NCBI RefSeq assembly: GCF_015840715.1
Contig: NZ_CP060397.1
Span: forward strand, 2,624,686 to 2,688,685
Direction: 5' to 3'
DNA: 64,000 nucleotides
From: Synechococcus sp. CBW1004
GTDB taxonomy: Bacteria; Cyanobacteriota; Cyanobacteriia; PCC-6307; Cyanobiaceae
Positions within the stretch are counted from its first letter, which is position 1; every line of letters begins with the position of its first letter. Below are positions 30,745 through 39,448 of this stretch, one piece after another. The position numbers were made by a program, and so were the translations under genes. The notes under the pieces are model-generated. The model was not told where the DNA came from, made no database searches, and was given only the letters and a program-made list of their open reading frames with translations.

Positions 30745-31917
30745 TCAGATTTGCTGCAGGGACTTGGCCTTGTCTTGCAGTTGATTGAGCAATAGTTGCA
30801 AATAGGTGACTTTGCGCAGTTTGATGTTTGCCGTCAGGGACATGCCCACCTGCAGGGGCAGGATGGTGCCATCCTTGAGCTTCAGCTGTTGGCTGTTGAG
30901 TCGGATGTCAGCTGGATAGCGGGGATACTGGGTGACTTGATCAGGGGGAAGTGCATCGGAGCCGATGCTACGTACCGTGCCTTGCAACACACCGAAATCG
31001 GTCGCTGGGAATGAGTCAATACTGATGTCCACGGGGCGACCGACTGAAACGAAGCCGATATTTTTGCTGGGGATCTCAACCCGCGCCTCAAGCTTGTCAA
31101 AGGGGACCACTTTCATCAAGGGTTCGCTGGTCTGAGCTACAAATCCTTGCGCTTTGGGCTTCAGCTCAAAGATCAATCCGGAATCAGGAGACGTAATCTT
31201 CTGATAGCGGATGTTGACATTCAGCTCTGTCAGGCTGTTCCTGAGATCGGAGAGCTCGGCCTGAAGCTGCTTGATCTCCTGGTTGAGAATCGCTTCCTGG
31301 CGGAGACGGTCGGCTTTGGTCTGTTCGATGCGGCCATTGACATCCTGAACCCGGTTTTTCTGCTGCAGATACTGAAGTTCGCCGGCGGCGCCTTCCTTCG
31401 AAAGGAACTCAAGTCGCTGCAGGATGTCATTTTCAAGGGCCAGGTTTTTGGCAAGCACCTCCTGTTGTGTGGTGTTGCCATCCAGGAAGCGATCGAGCTC
31501 GACTCGCTTGAGGGCCAGTTGCTGCTGCTTCAGGGAGATGCTCTTGATGATTCCGGCTCTCCGATCCCGCGTCGCTTCGGTATCGAGAAGGAGAAGGGCC
31601 TGGCCCTTCTCAACGCGGTCGCCTTCCTTGACCAGAATGCGATCGACGACGCCACCCACCGGGACTTGTACATCCTTGACCACACCAAGCGGTTCGAGCT
31701 TGCCCTGTACGGTGACAATCTCCTCCGTCTGGGCGATGGCGAGCCAGGCGATGCCGAAGCCAGCCACGCCAATCAGGGTCCAGGTGATGGCTCGAGCCCA
31801 GAAAACCGGCTGTTGGAGGACACCCTGGTTCTCATCATTCCTGATGAGCTCTTCGATCGAGTCCTGAGTGCGGCTGACCAATTTCGAAGGGGTGAGAGAC
31901 GGGGGTTTGGTGGACAT
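30745..31917 (-). CDS. HlyD-family type I secretion adaptor
   Basis: The periplasmic adaptor linking the inner-membrane ABC exporter to a TolC-type outer-membrane pore. The 390 residues have a cytosolic N-terminus, one helix (about 42-63), a first lipoyl half-motif (VQGKLEPLGVVKDVQVPVGG), a long coiled-coil hairpin (about 115-240, rich in Gln/Leu/Arg), a second lipoyl half (KITSPDSGLIFEL) and a beta-barrel domain. Its ATG overlaps the exporter stop as TGATG. Codon use is less GC-rich than the core genes nearby. No tolC is present in the window. Confidence 0.92.
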   Translation of the reverse strand: MSTKPPSLTPSKLVSRTQDSIEELIRNDENQGVLQQPVFWARAITWTLIGVAGFGIAWLAIAQTEEIVTVQGKLEPLGVVKDVQVPVGGVVDRILVKEGDRVEKGQALLLLDTEATRDRRAGIIKSISLKQQQLALKRVELDRFLDGNTTQQEVLAKNLALENDILQRLEFLSKEGAAGELQYLQQKNRVQDVNGRIEQTKADRLRQEAILNQEIKQLQAELSDLRNSLTELNVNIRYQKITSPDSGLIFELKPKAQGFVAQTSEPLMKVVPFDKLEARVEIPSKNIGFVSVGRPVDISIDSFPATDFGVLQGTVRSIGSDALPPDQVTQYPRYPADIRLNSQQLKLKDGTILPLQVGMSLTANIKLRKVTYLQLLLNQLQDKAKSLQQI

Positions 31918-34886
31918 CAGCTGGCCTCCTGCTGGCGATAGAGGGCGTAATAGCGACCCTTGAGCTCCATTAACTCGTCGTGAGTTCCAGTTTCGACCAC
32001 GGCTCCTTGGTGCATCATCACGATCATGTCAGCTCGGCGGATGGTGCTGAGGCGGTGTGTGATGAAGAACACGGTGCAGTCCTGCAGGGAGTCGACGAGG
32101 TTGTCGCAGACACGGCGTTCGGTGTCGTAGTCGAGGGCGCTGGTGGCTTCATCCATCACCAGCAATTTGGGGTTGCTCAGCAGGGTACGGGCGATGGCGA
32201 TGCGTTGCCGTTGGCCTCCCGACAGAGACGATCCGCGCTCGCCCACAGCGGAGCTGTAACCGAGCGGCAGGCCCATGATGAAATCATGGGCATCGGCGAT
32301 TTTGGCTGCTCTGACGATTTCATCGCTGCTGGCGTCTGGATTGGTGAGAGCGATGTTGTCACTGATGGTTCCGCTGAACAGCAGTGGTTCCTGCGGCACG
32401 ATGCCGACCTGACGGCGCAGTGAATAGAGCTCAACCTTGCCGATGTCATAGCGGTCGATCAGGATGCGACCCTGCGTCGGTGCGTACAGGCGTGGCAGCA
32501 GCTTCATCAGGGTGCTCTTGCCGCTGCCGCTCTGGCCGACAATGCCGACGAAGGTACCCTGCTTGATTTCGAGTTTGATGTTCTTGAGGACTTCCGGAGC
32601 GCCAGGATTGAAGCTGAAATGGAGGTCTTCAAAGACGACGTCACCATGGATCGGGGGCAGCGGGATCTTGGAGCGGTCGCTGTCGTCCGATTCCATCGGG
32701 GTATCGACGATGTCAGCCAGCCGTTCAAAGGACACGCGCAGCTCCTGGATGTTCTGCCAGATCGAGGAGAGGCGCAGCAGGGGTTGGGTGACGTAACCAG
32801 CGATGATGCGGAAAGCGATCAGCTGACCAAGGGTCAGCTCTCCCTTCAGCACGAGACCGGCGCCTACCCATAGCACCAGCAGTTGTGAGAGCTTCTGAAG
32901 AACCTGGCTGGTTTCTGTCAGAGCCGTACCGGTGAGGGTCTTTTCGAAGCTGCGGGCCACGAAGCGCCGGTAGAAGTCCTGCCACTTCCAGCGGCTCACC
33001 ATTTCCACGTTCTGCGCCTTCACGGTCTGAATGCCGGTGAGCACTTCGACGAGGTGGCTCTGGGTGTTGGCATTTTCGACCGCGGCATTGCGGATCTGGC
33101 GCCGGATCAGCGGCGAGCCGACCAGTGTCAGCGCGATCTGAACGGGCAGAACGATGAGGGCGATGATCGTGAGCAGCCAGCTGTAGATGGCCATCACGAT
33201 GATGTAGATCACCGAGAAGACCGAATCCAGAATGGTCATCAGGGCCTGGCCCGTGATGAAGTTTCTGATCTTCTCCAGTTCGGCGATGCGCGACCCGAGT
33301 TCCCCCACTGGCCTGCGATCGAAATAGCCGAGTGGCAGGCGCAGGAGGCGGTCGATCACCTCAGCGCCGAGCCTCAGGTCGATGCGGTTGGTGGTATCGG
33401 CAAACAGGTAGGTGCGCAGCGTACCGATGACCCCTTCCATGAGGGTGACCACCACCAGTGCGATGCCTAGAATCTGCAGAGTGTCGAGGCTGCGCTGGGT
33501 AATCACCTTGTCAATGATCACCTGAATCAGGAGAGGGTTCGCCAGGCTGAACAGCTGCACCACAAAGGAGGCCACCAGCACCTGAAACAGCATGCCGCGA
33601 TAGCGCTTCAGTGCCGGCCAGAACCAGCCGGGGCCGAAATTCTGCTCCGGTGTCGCATTGCTGCGATCCAGAATCAGCAGATCCATGCCGTCGGGGAAGG
33701 TCTCCGTCAGCTGAGCAGGCGTCAGCATCACCCAGCCATCGGCAGGGGAGGCGAGTTTCAGACCCCGGCTGTTGCTGGAGACTGCGATCGCGAAGGACTC
33801 CTTCCAGCTCAGCAGACAGGGGGTCATCAGGCGCGTACCGGCCTGGGCAGGCACCTGACCACCGCTGACGAGCAGGCCCATCATTGAGGCGATCTGGCCA
33901 CATAACTGCAGATCGGGTGCCATGCCACGCCGCAGGTTGTCGCGCAGGATCTTCTCGACCGAGTCCCGGCGGTAGGGCAGATCCAGAATCTTCGCCAGCA
34001 TCTGGAAGCAGGCCAGGGTCTCCTCGACCACACCGTTGGCCCGGATCAGACTCAGGCCCCGGCTCCGGTCCGTCTGGCCGAGGTCCAGGCCGGAGGTCTC
34101 CGCCGGAGCGTTGAGACTGCCCAGGGCGCTCTGATGCTCCGGCGGGAGTTTCTCGGCCTCGGAGACGGCGGAATCGGTGGGTGTCGCCGACAGAATCGCG
34201 CCGACATCGTCGCGGGACAGATTGAGCAGCCGTGCCGGCAATGGTGGCCTTGGCTCCGGCAGGCGCGTGCCTGCCGTGAGAATGGTCCCGATCGACAGCC
34301 CCGGCACGTTGCCGCTGGCGATGAGGATCATGCGATCGGAGCCGAGATGGCTCCAGAGCCGGCGGTCGCTTCCCAGCAGCGAGCAGTCATCGCGCAGCTG
34401 ATGGACCAGCAGCCGCAGCTCCTCGGGAGTGCGTGCCTGGGCCGATTCCTTGGTCAGCACCCGCAGGATGTCGGCCAGTTCGGCGCTCCAGATGTGCGAG
34501 TCGCACCACTCGCGCAGCCCCTTGTCGCTCTCATACAGCTCGAGCATCACCCGATCAGGAATGACGGCCAGGACCATCTCCGAGGCGGCGGAGACTGATT
34601 CGCAGGGCGCCGCCCGCAGCAGCGAGGCCAGGCCGATGATCGAGCCGGGGCCCAGGCGCTCGATCGTGAAGGGCCGGCCGTGGTGATCGCCCAGCAGACG
34701 GGCCTCCCCCTCGACGACCACGAACACCTGTTCGGGCAGGCTGGTGTTCAGCACCAGCATCTGACCAAGGGAGCAGCGCTTCATCTCAAGGGCGCTCGCG
34801 AGCTTGGCGCGACCCGCGTCCCCCAGTCTCTGCAGGGCTTCGCAGTGTTCGAGCAGTTGAACCGGGTTGGGAGGGGTCTGAGTCAT
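31917..34886 (-). CDS. Type I secretion ABC exporter with cNMP-binding and C39-like domains
   Basis: An HlyB/HetC-like exporter of 989 residues from ATG 34886. Domains in order: a cyclic-nucleotide-binding-like domain (about 10-120; VFVVVEGEARLLGDHHGRPF), a linker, a C39-peptidase-like domain (about 285-410), six membrane helices (about 425-700) and an ATPase with Walker A GQSGSGKS (784-791), LSGGQ (888-892) and Walker B LLVMDEAT (908-915). The C39-like part lacks the Q...C and His dyad (VEETLACF and ESFAIA at those places), so it should bind rather than cut its cargo, as in RTX exporters. The frame is open to 34997. Confidence 0.92.
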   Translation of the reverse strand: MTQTPPNPVQLLEHCEALQRLGDAGRAKLASALEMKRCSLGQMLVLNTSLPEQVFVVVEGEARLLGDHHGRPFTIERLGPGSIIGLASLLRAAPCESVSAASEMVLAVIPDRVMLELYESDKGLREWCDSHIWSAELADILRVLTKESAQARTPEELRLLVHQLRDDCSLLGSDRRLWSHLGSDRMILIASGNVPGLSIGTILTAGTRLPEPRPPLPARLLNLSRDDVGAILSATPTDSAVSEAEKLPPEHQSALGSLNAPAETSGLDLGQTDRSRGLSLIRANGVVEETLACFQMLAKILDLPYRRDSVEKILRDNLRRGMAPDLQLCGQIASMMGLLVSGGQVPAQAGTRLMTPCLLSWKESFAIAVSSNSRGLKLASPADGWVMLTPAQLTETFPDGMDLLILDRSNATPEQNFGPGWFWPALKRYRGMLFQVLVASFVVQLFSLANPLLIQVIIDKVITQRSLDTLQILGIALVVVTLMEGVIGTLRTYLFADTTNRIDLRLGAEVIDRLLRLPLGYFDRRPVGELGSRIAELEKIRNFITGQALMTILDSVFSVIYIIVMAIYSWLLTIIALIVLPVQIALTLVGSPLIRRQIRNAAVENANTQSHLVEVLTGIQTVKAQNVEMVSRWKWQDFYRRFVARSFEKTLTGTALTETSQVLQKLSQLLVLWVGAGLVLKGELTLGQLIAFRIIAGYVTQPLLRLSSIWQNIQELRVSFERLADIVDTPMESDDSDRSKIPLPPIHGDVVFEDLHFSFNPGAPEVLKNIKLEIKQGTFVGIVGQSGSGKSTLMKLLPRLYAPTQGRILIDRYDIGKVELYSLRRQVGIVPQEPLLFSGTISDNIALTNPDASSDEIVRAAKIADAHDFIMGLPLGYSSAVGERGSSLSGGQRQRIAIARTLLSNPKLLVMDEATSALDYDTERRVCDNLVDSLQDCTVFFITHRLSTIRRADMIVMMHQGAVVETGTHDELMELKGRYYALYRQQEAS

Positions 34887-34927
34887 GGGGAGAGGAGCGG
34901 GCGGTGAGTGGCGACGGGGCGGGGGGC

Positions 34928-35698
34928 TCAGCCCGCGGCTGGCTCCAGTAGCCGCTGCAGCTCCTTGAGTTGGATCTGCAGTTCTTCGTTGACCCATTCA
35001 TTGAAAAGATCACGTGCCATCAGCACTTTCATCTCGTCGTTGAACACGGCTGCCTGCAGGTCTTCCAGGCGCAGCACGATCCACCAAGGACTGATGAAGA
35101 AGGGGGCGAAGAGCTGTTTCGGTTGGGCGCTGCGCAGGCGCTCCGTGATCATGGGGTGGGATTGGTTCAGGGGTGCCGGTCCGACGATGCCGTTGCGTGC
35201 TTTTTCATCGCCCTGGCTGTGGGCCGCCGCGAGATCGGCAAAGGTGTCTTCTCCTTCGGCGATGCGGAGATACAGTTCCTGAGCCAGACCCATGTCCTTG
35301 ACGCGGATCAGGCTGTAGACGACCCGATCGAGTTCGGCCTTGCGCTCCAGGAAGCGTTTTTCGGCTCGAGCGGTGAAGTTCTGCAGCACATGCCGGTCGA
35401 TGCGCAGGGGCAGCTCTGCCTGGGAACGCGCATCCTCCAGGCTCAGTAATTGGCTCTGCAGGTGACTCTTCAGCTGGTCCTCCGACTTCAGTCCGAGGCG
35501 TTGGGCCCATTCCTGCAGCGTGCGCTGCTTCTCCTCCTGGGTCAGGCTGACGCCTGACACTGCCTCGGCGATGACCTGGGCCTTGAGCAGAGGAAGCAGC
35601 AGCCCATGGCGAGCCAGAACTCTGTATTGCTTGATGCTGAAGGGCTGGCCTGATGCTTGTGCCTGCACTGCGCTTCCCTGGACTGGAACAGACGTCAT
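34928..35698 (-). CDS. PpiC/parvulin-like foldase of the secretion operon
   Basis: A 256-residue protein with a SurA-like helical N-terminus (RVLARHGLLLPLLKAQVIAEAV) and a parvulin-type segment (FADLAAAHSQGDEKARNGIVGP then APFFISPWWIVLRLED). There is no signal peptide, so it is probably cytosolic, acting on the secretion substrate before export; this is inference from its place 41 bp upstream of the exporter. The catalytic pocket is only loosely conserved, so it may be a chaperone without isomerase activity. ATG 35698 is chosen over a GTG two codons earlier. Confidence 0.8.
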   Translation of the reverse strand: MTSVPVQGSAVQAQASGQPFSIKQYRVLARHGLLLPLLKAQVIAEAVSGVSLTQEEKQRTLQEWAQRLGLKSEDQLKSHLQSQLLSLEDARSQAELPLRIDRHVLQNFTARAEKRFLERKAELDRVVYSLIRVKDMGLAQELYLRIAEGEDTFADLAAAHSQGDEKARNGIVGPAPLNQSHPMITERLRSAQPKQLFAPFFISPWWIVLRLEDLQAAVFNDEMKVLMARDLFNEWVNEELQIQLKELQRLLEPAAG

Positions 35699-36105
35699 GG
35701 TCACGTGATTGTCGTGGGGGCGGGGGGCGTGAGCGGCGCAACTCCGGCCGCTGACGCCCGGACCTGCCGGTGCGTTGTCGCCTGGTGGGCCGCCATGCTC
35801 CTGGAGGCGTGATCGTGGTCGGAGCGGAACAGGCCGGCATCGGTGACCTGCACCCTGCGCTCACCACCCCATGGCAGCTCGTGCGGTGCATGGGCTGAAT
35901 CAGAGGCCCCAGAGGCAGGCGCAGCCTGACCTCCGCCCGGCCGGATCCCCTGTGGTGGCTTTCCGGTTCGGGGGATGAAACCCTGCATCAACCACTCGGA
36001 CAATCGACGGAATATAGGCCGACACCGCAGCCATGAGGTGCGCCGGTGGCGGCTCAGCCGCCGGCACGGTCTGGCGTCCGCGAGGCGAAGCCGGGATCGT
36101 GGTGT
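35699..36105. other. Intergenic region upstream of the secretion operon
   Basis: 407 bp between the GT2 stop and the PpiC-like start. The open frames here are Pro/Ser/His-rich and lack any domain, so I call no gene. It should contain the promoter of the PpiC-exporter-HlyD operon. A short GGCGGC-TCA-GCCGCC hairpin at about 36049-36063 may end the glycosyltransferase transcript. Confidence 0.4.
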
Positions 36106-37017
36106 TCAGGGAGACATCGGCTCCAGATAGTCGGCAGGCAGTGGTTCTCGGCAGCGCATCTGCCCCGATCCGGAATGCGGCCAGCGCTCGCGAACCCGTG
36201 CGAAGCCCCACCGCGCCAGCAGCAGGGCGTGCTCCAGTCGATGGCGGCTGTGCTGGGCCAACAGGGCCGAAACGGCCTGATGGCTGCGCCACCGCTGGGC
36301 TGACAGGGACCCTGGATGGAGGCGATAGGCCATCAGGGGCTCCGTCAGGCGTGCGTAGCGCAGTTCAGGACAGCGGGCGAACAGGCGAAGCCACAGGCCA
36401 TAGTCCTCGTGACGCTCGGGGCGGAACGGTCCGCAGGCCCCGGAGGCTGCTGCCTGCAGCAGTGCACGGCGCACGATCACCGAGGAGAGAGGCACCACAT
36501 TGCCGGCCAGAAGCTCGCGGTAGGTCAGCAGGGGTGGGGGTGTGCGGCGTTCGACCACCGTCTCCCCATGGTTGCCGCTGCGGAAGCGCAGGTATGCCGT
36601 CACCGACAGGTCAGCACCCTGGTCGCGATGGAGCCGCAGCTGCCGGGCGAGCTTGTCCGGGTGCCAGAGGTCGTCGGCGTCGAGAAAGGCGATCAGCGGG
36701 GCGCGCGATGCCGTGATGCCGATGTTGCGCGCCAGCCAGGGGCCGGGAATGTGCCGCTCCTTGCCGACGTCGATCAGCTGGAAACGTTGGTCGTCGGCCG
36801 TCAGCTGATGGGCGACGGCCCGTGTTTCGGGCAGGGAGCCGTCGTTCACCAGGATTGCTTGCCAGCTTGGCAGGGTCTGCCGGCGAAGGGAGGCGCAGGC
36901 CTGCGCCAGCAGGGCTCCGCGATCGTGGAACGGAATCACCACTGAGATGGCCGGCGTGTCGCCGCCTGGCTCAGGCTCTGGCGTGGTGAACGGGTCGGGC
37001 ATCGCCTGGTCAGCCAT
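36106..37017 (-). CDS. Family 2 glycosyltransferase (GT-A fold)
   Basis: A 303-residue inverting sugar transferase. It shows SVVIPFHDRG at 25-34, the nucleotide site NDGS (58-61), the metal-binding DADD in FLDADDLWHP (about 113-116) and an ED pair (HEDYGLWLR) as the likely catalytic base. No membrane helix is seen. Its start overlaps the stop of the upstream GT4 gene by 8 bp, so the three minus-strand glycosyltransferases form one operon. Donor and acceptor are unknown. Confidence 0.9.
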   Translation of the reverse strand: MADQAMPDPFTTPEPEPGGDTPAISVVIPFHDRGALLAQACASLRRQTLPSWQAILVNDGSLPETRAVAHQLTADDQRFQLIDVGKERHIPGPWLARNIGITASRAPLIAFLDADDLWHPDKLARQLRLHRDQGADLSVTAYLRFRSGNHGETVVERRTPPPLLTYRELLAGNVVPLSSVIVRRALLQAAASGACGPFRPERHEDYGLWLRLFARCPELRYARLTEPLMAYRLHPGSLSAQRWRSHQAVSALLAQHSRHRLEHALLLARWGFARVRERWPHSGSGQMRCREPLPADYLEPMSP

Positions 37018-38035
37018 GGGGGCGTGTCCGCGACACCCCGGGCAGAAAAGGTGTCGCCAGGATCGGGTGGCAACGCAGGTGGGCCAGCTGCAGGCTCACC
37101 AGACGCCGGCGCTCCGGGTCGTTGCGGCAGAGCGCACGGCAGGCGTTGGCGATCTGCTCGCCGCTGCACTCCTGCCATTGCAGTTCCGCGAACCCCTGCC
37201 ACAGCGGCCAGTGCCCGAGCACGGGCACCAGGCAGCCCTGGCTGAGGGCCTCCAGCTGGGCCAGGCCGAAGGATTCGTAGTCCGCGGGGATCGTCACCAG
37301 CCTCGCCTGGCGCAGCATCGCCAGCAGGGTGGGATCGTCGGGATTGTGCACGAGCGTCACCCCGGCGGCCTCTGCCGCCGCCCGTTCACCCTCCGGAACG
37401 GATGGCACCACCGCGGCGCAGCGCAGACCGCTGCGCGCGGCCAGCCTCAGGAAGCGCGGCCAGCCTTTCTGGATTGTCGGCCGGCCGACGAAGAGCAGGT
37501 CCAGCGGACGGTCGTCATCCGGTTCTGGGGGGAGGGCCAGCTGCAGGCGCCGACGCAGGTCGCTCCCCAGTGCATGACTGGACAGGTGGCATGCGCCGGC
37601 AGCCAGAAGCGAGCGCTCATGCTCGGTCTGGACGTGCACCTGAATCCCCAGGTGCTGCATCACCTTCAGGGCCCTCCCGGCCAGTCGGGCCCTCAGGGGA
37701 TGGGCCACCGAGCGCGGATCGTGGAAGCTAGGCAGCCAGTGCACTGCCAGTCCCGGACGGCGCAGACGCTGCGTCACGGCCAGGGCATAGGCCCAGGGCT
37801 GGTCGCAGCCCAGGATCACCAGCGCGTCCACGCCGGCCAGGTGGCGGCTGGCCGGCAGATCGGGCCAGCGCACTTCGAGGCCATGCCCTCGGCCGCGGGT
37901 GACCAGCACCTGCACCACCGCCCCGGATCCCCGCAGGTGTTCCACCAAGTTGAGCGCCAGTCGCTGCAGGCCTCCGCGCGGCTGGAAGCCCGTCGGCTGG
38001 TAGGCGAGTGCAATGCGTTCGGGCTGCCCGGCCAT
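37010..38035 (-). CDS. Family 4-like glycosyltransferase
   Basis: A GT-B fold transferase of 341 residues from ATG 38035. It has the N-terminal GFQPRGGLQRLALNLVEHL glycine loop, a middle LDLLFVGRPTIQKGWPRFL strand-loop and the donor-site DYESFGLAQLEALSQGCLVPV, where the first Glu is the usual E-x7-E motif. The frame is open to 38278, but that extension is the shadow of the neighbouring gene. The ATG overlaps the upstream stop as TGATG, showing tight translational coupling. Confidence 0.88.
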   Translation of the reverse strand: MAGQPERIALAYQPTGFQPRGGLQRLALNLVEHLRGSGAVVQVLVTRGRGHGLEVRWPDLPASRHLAGVDALVILGCDQPWAYALAVTQRLRRPGLAVHWLPSFHDPRSVAHPLRARLAGRALKVMQHLGIQVHVQTEHERSLLAAGACHLSSHALGSDLRRRLQLALPPEPDDDRPLDLLFVGRPTIQKGWPRFLRLAARSGLRCAAVVPSVPEGERAAAEAAGVTLVHNPDDPTLLAMLRQARLVTIPADYESFGLAQLEALSQGCLVPVLGHWPLWQGFAELQWQECSGEQIANACRALCRNDPERRRLVSLQLAHLRCHPILATPFLPGVSRTRPHG

Positions 38036-39279
38036 CAGCGTCGCCCCAGGGCCAACCGGTACACCTGTGCCGTTTCCTCCGCCGTGCGGCGCCAGTGGAA
38101 GGTCTTTGCTCGCGCCAGGCCTTGTCGGGCCAGTGCACACCGCGTGGACGGATCGAGCAGGACGCGCTCCAGGGCTGCGCAGAGAGCGTCGGGGTCCAGC
38201 GGGTCCACCTGAAGCCCCGCTTCCCCCACCACCTCCGGCAGAGAGGAGCGGCGGCTGACGATCACGGGGGTGCCGCACTGCATCGCCTCGAGAGGTGGCA
38301 GCCCGAACCCCTCATAGAGCGAGGGATACACGAACACGTCGGCGCAGGAATACAGGCCAGCCAGCATCGCGTCCTCGACGAACCCCGCCAGACGCACGGC
38401 CTCCTCCAATCCGTCTGCCTTCAGGCGGTGCAGCAGGGGGGCGATCTGCCAGCCCCGCGCTCCCACCAGCAGCAGGCGGAAGGCGGTGGCGGGGTGACGG
38501 GCCCGCAACCGCCGGAATGCTTCCAGGGTCAGGAGGAGGTTCTTGCGAGGCTCCAGGGTGCCGACGCTGAGGATCAACCGCTCGCCTTGCTCAAGACCGA
38601 AGTGCTGACGCAGAACCTCGAGTGCGGCGGGATCCTGCACCGGTTCAAGCCCGGTAGCGGCCGCCAGAGGCACCACATGCACCTGCGCGGCGGGCACGGT
38701 GCGCTGCAGCCGCAGCACGTCGTCGCGGGTGGAACCGGAGACGCAGACGAGATGATCGCCGGGACGGAGGCTGGCCAGCGTGGTGCGGAATCCGCGCACG
38801 GTTTCGCGTGGGAAGAGGTTCGGCTCGATCAGGGGCAGCATGTCGTGGATGGTGAGCACCACGCCGCCGAAACCCGCCCGGCGCACCTCCGGCGGAATGG
38901 CCGCATAGGGGCTGTGATACACCGCGCGCTCCGGGTCGATGCCGGCGGTGTGCAGCAGATCGTCGAGGTGGAGGCGCTGACGCCGGCGTGCCCATGGGCT
39001 GGCCTGCAGGGCGCGCCAGAGCGGTTTGGCCGGACGCACCAGCGCAGGGTGCCTGATCAGGCCTGTCAGGGAGGGGGCGAGCGCCGCTGGGCTGTCCGTG
39101 GCGCTCTGCCAGCCGCGCAGCAGGGGATCGCGGCAGTAACCGAGACCGTGGAGGTCGCCGCTGCGCTCCAGGGCGGGCAGCAACTGGCTGGCGTAGCGGT
39201 GAATGCCGGTTCTGGCCCGCTCCGAGCGAGCGCCCTGGGCCAGTACCGTCGTGTCGAAGACCAGTCGCATGGCTGCCAT
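38035..39279 (-). CDS. Family 4 glycosyltransferase (mannosyl/rhamnosyl type)
   Basis: A 414-residue GT-B enzyme. It begins [13 protein letters not shown] with [15 protein letters not shown] as the acceptor-side glycine region, then [42 protein letters not shown] and the donor site [22 protein letters not shown] with the E-x7-E glutamates. These features resemble WbdA/WbaZ-type transferases. It is first in the three-gene minus-strand operon. ATG 39270 is an alternative start three codons in. It is divergent from the giant transferase across 169 bp. Confidence 0.9.
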   Translation of the reverse strand: MAAMRLVFDTTVLAQGARSERARTGIHRYASQLLPALERSGDLHGLGYCRDPLLRGWQSATDSPAALAPSLTGLIRHPALVRPAKPLWRALQASPWARRRQRLHLDDLLHTAGIDPERAVYHSPYAAIPPEVRRAGFGGVVLTIHDMLPLIEPNLFPRETVRGFRTTLASLRPGDHLVCVSGSTRDDVLRLQRTVPAAQVHVVPLAAATGLEPVQDPAALEVLRQHFGLEQGERLILSVGTLEPRKNLLLTLEAFRRLRARHPATAFRLLLVGARGWQIAPLLHRLKADGLEEAVRLAGFVEDAMLAGLYSCADVFVYPSLYEGFGLPPLEAMQCGTPVIVSRRSSLPEVVGEAGLQVDPLDPDALCAALERVLLDPSTRCALARQGLARAKTFHWRRTAEETAQVYRLALGRR

Positions 39280-39448
39280 CCTGCCTGGTTTTCGTGCGGG
39301 TCACAGGCAGGGCTGCTGCCGCGTGGCCCCACAGCGGCGGGATCCCCGTTTCCGTTGGCCTGAGGCGGATGAGGCGCCATTCCTATAACCTCTGATGGCG
39401 CGGAGATGAGGCTGCCGGTCAAGCCATGCAGCTGTCACGAGTTTGCTG

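Noticed and set aside
35701-36003. A 100-codon minus-strand frame upstream of the PpiC-like gene
   Set aside because: No domain, no ribosome-binding site and biased Pro/Ala/His content; treated as intergenic.
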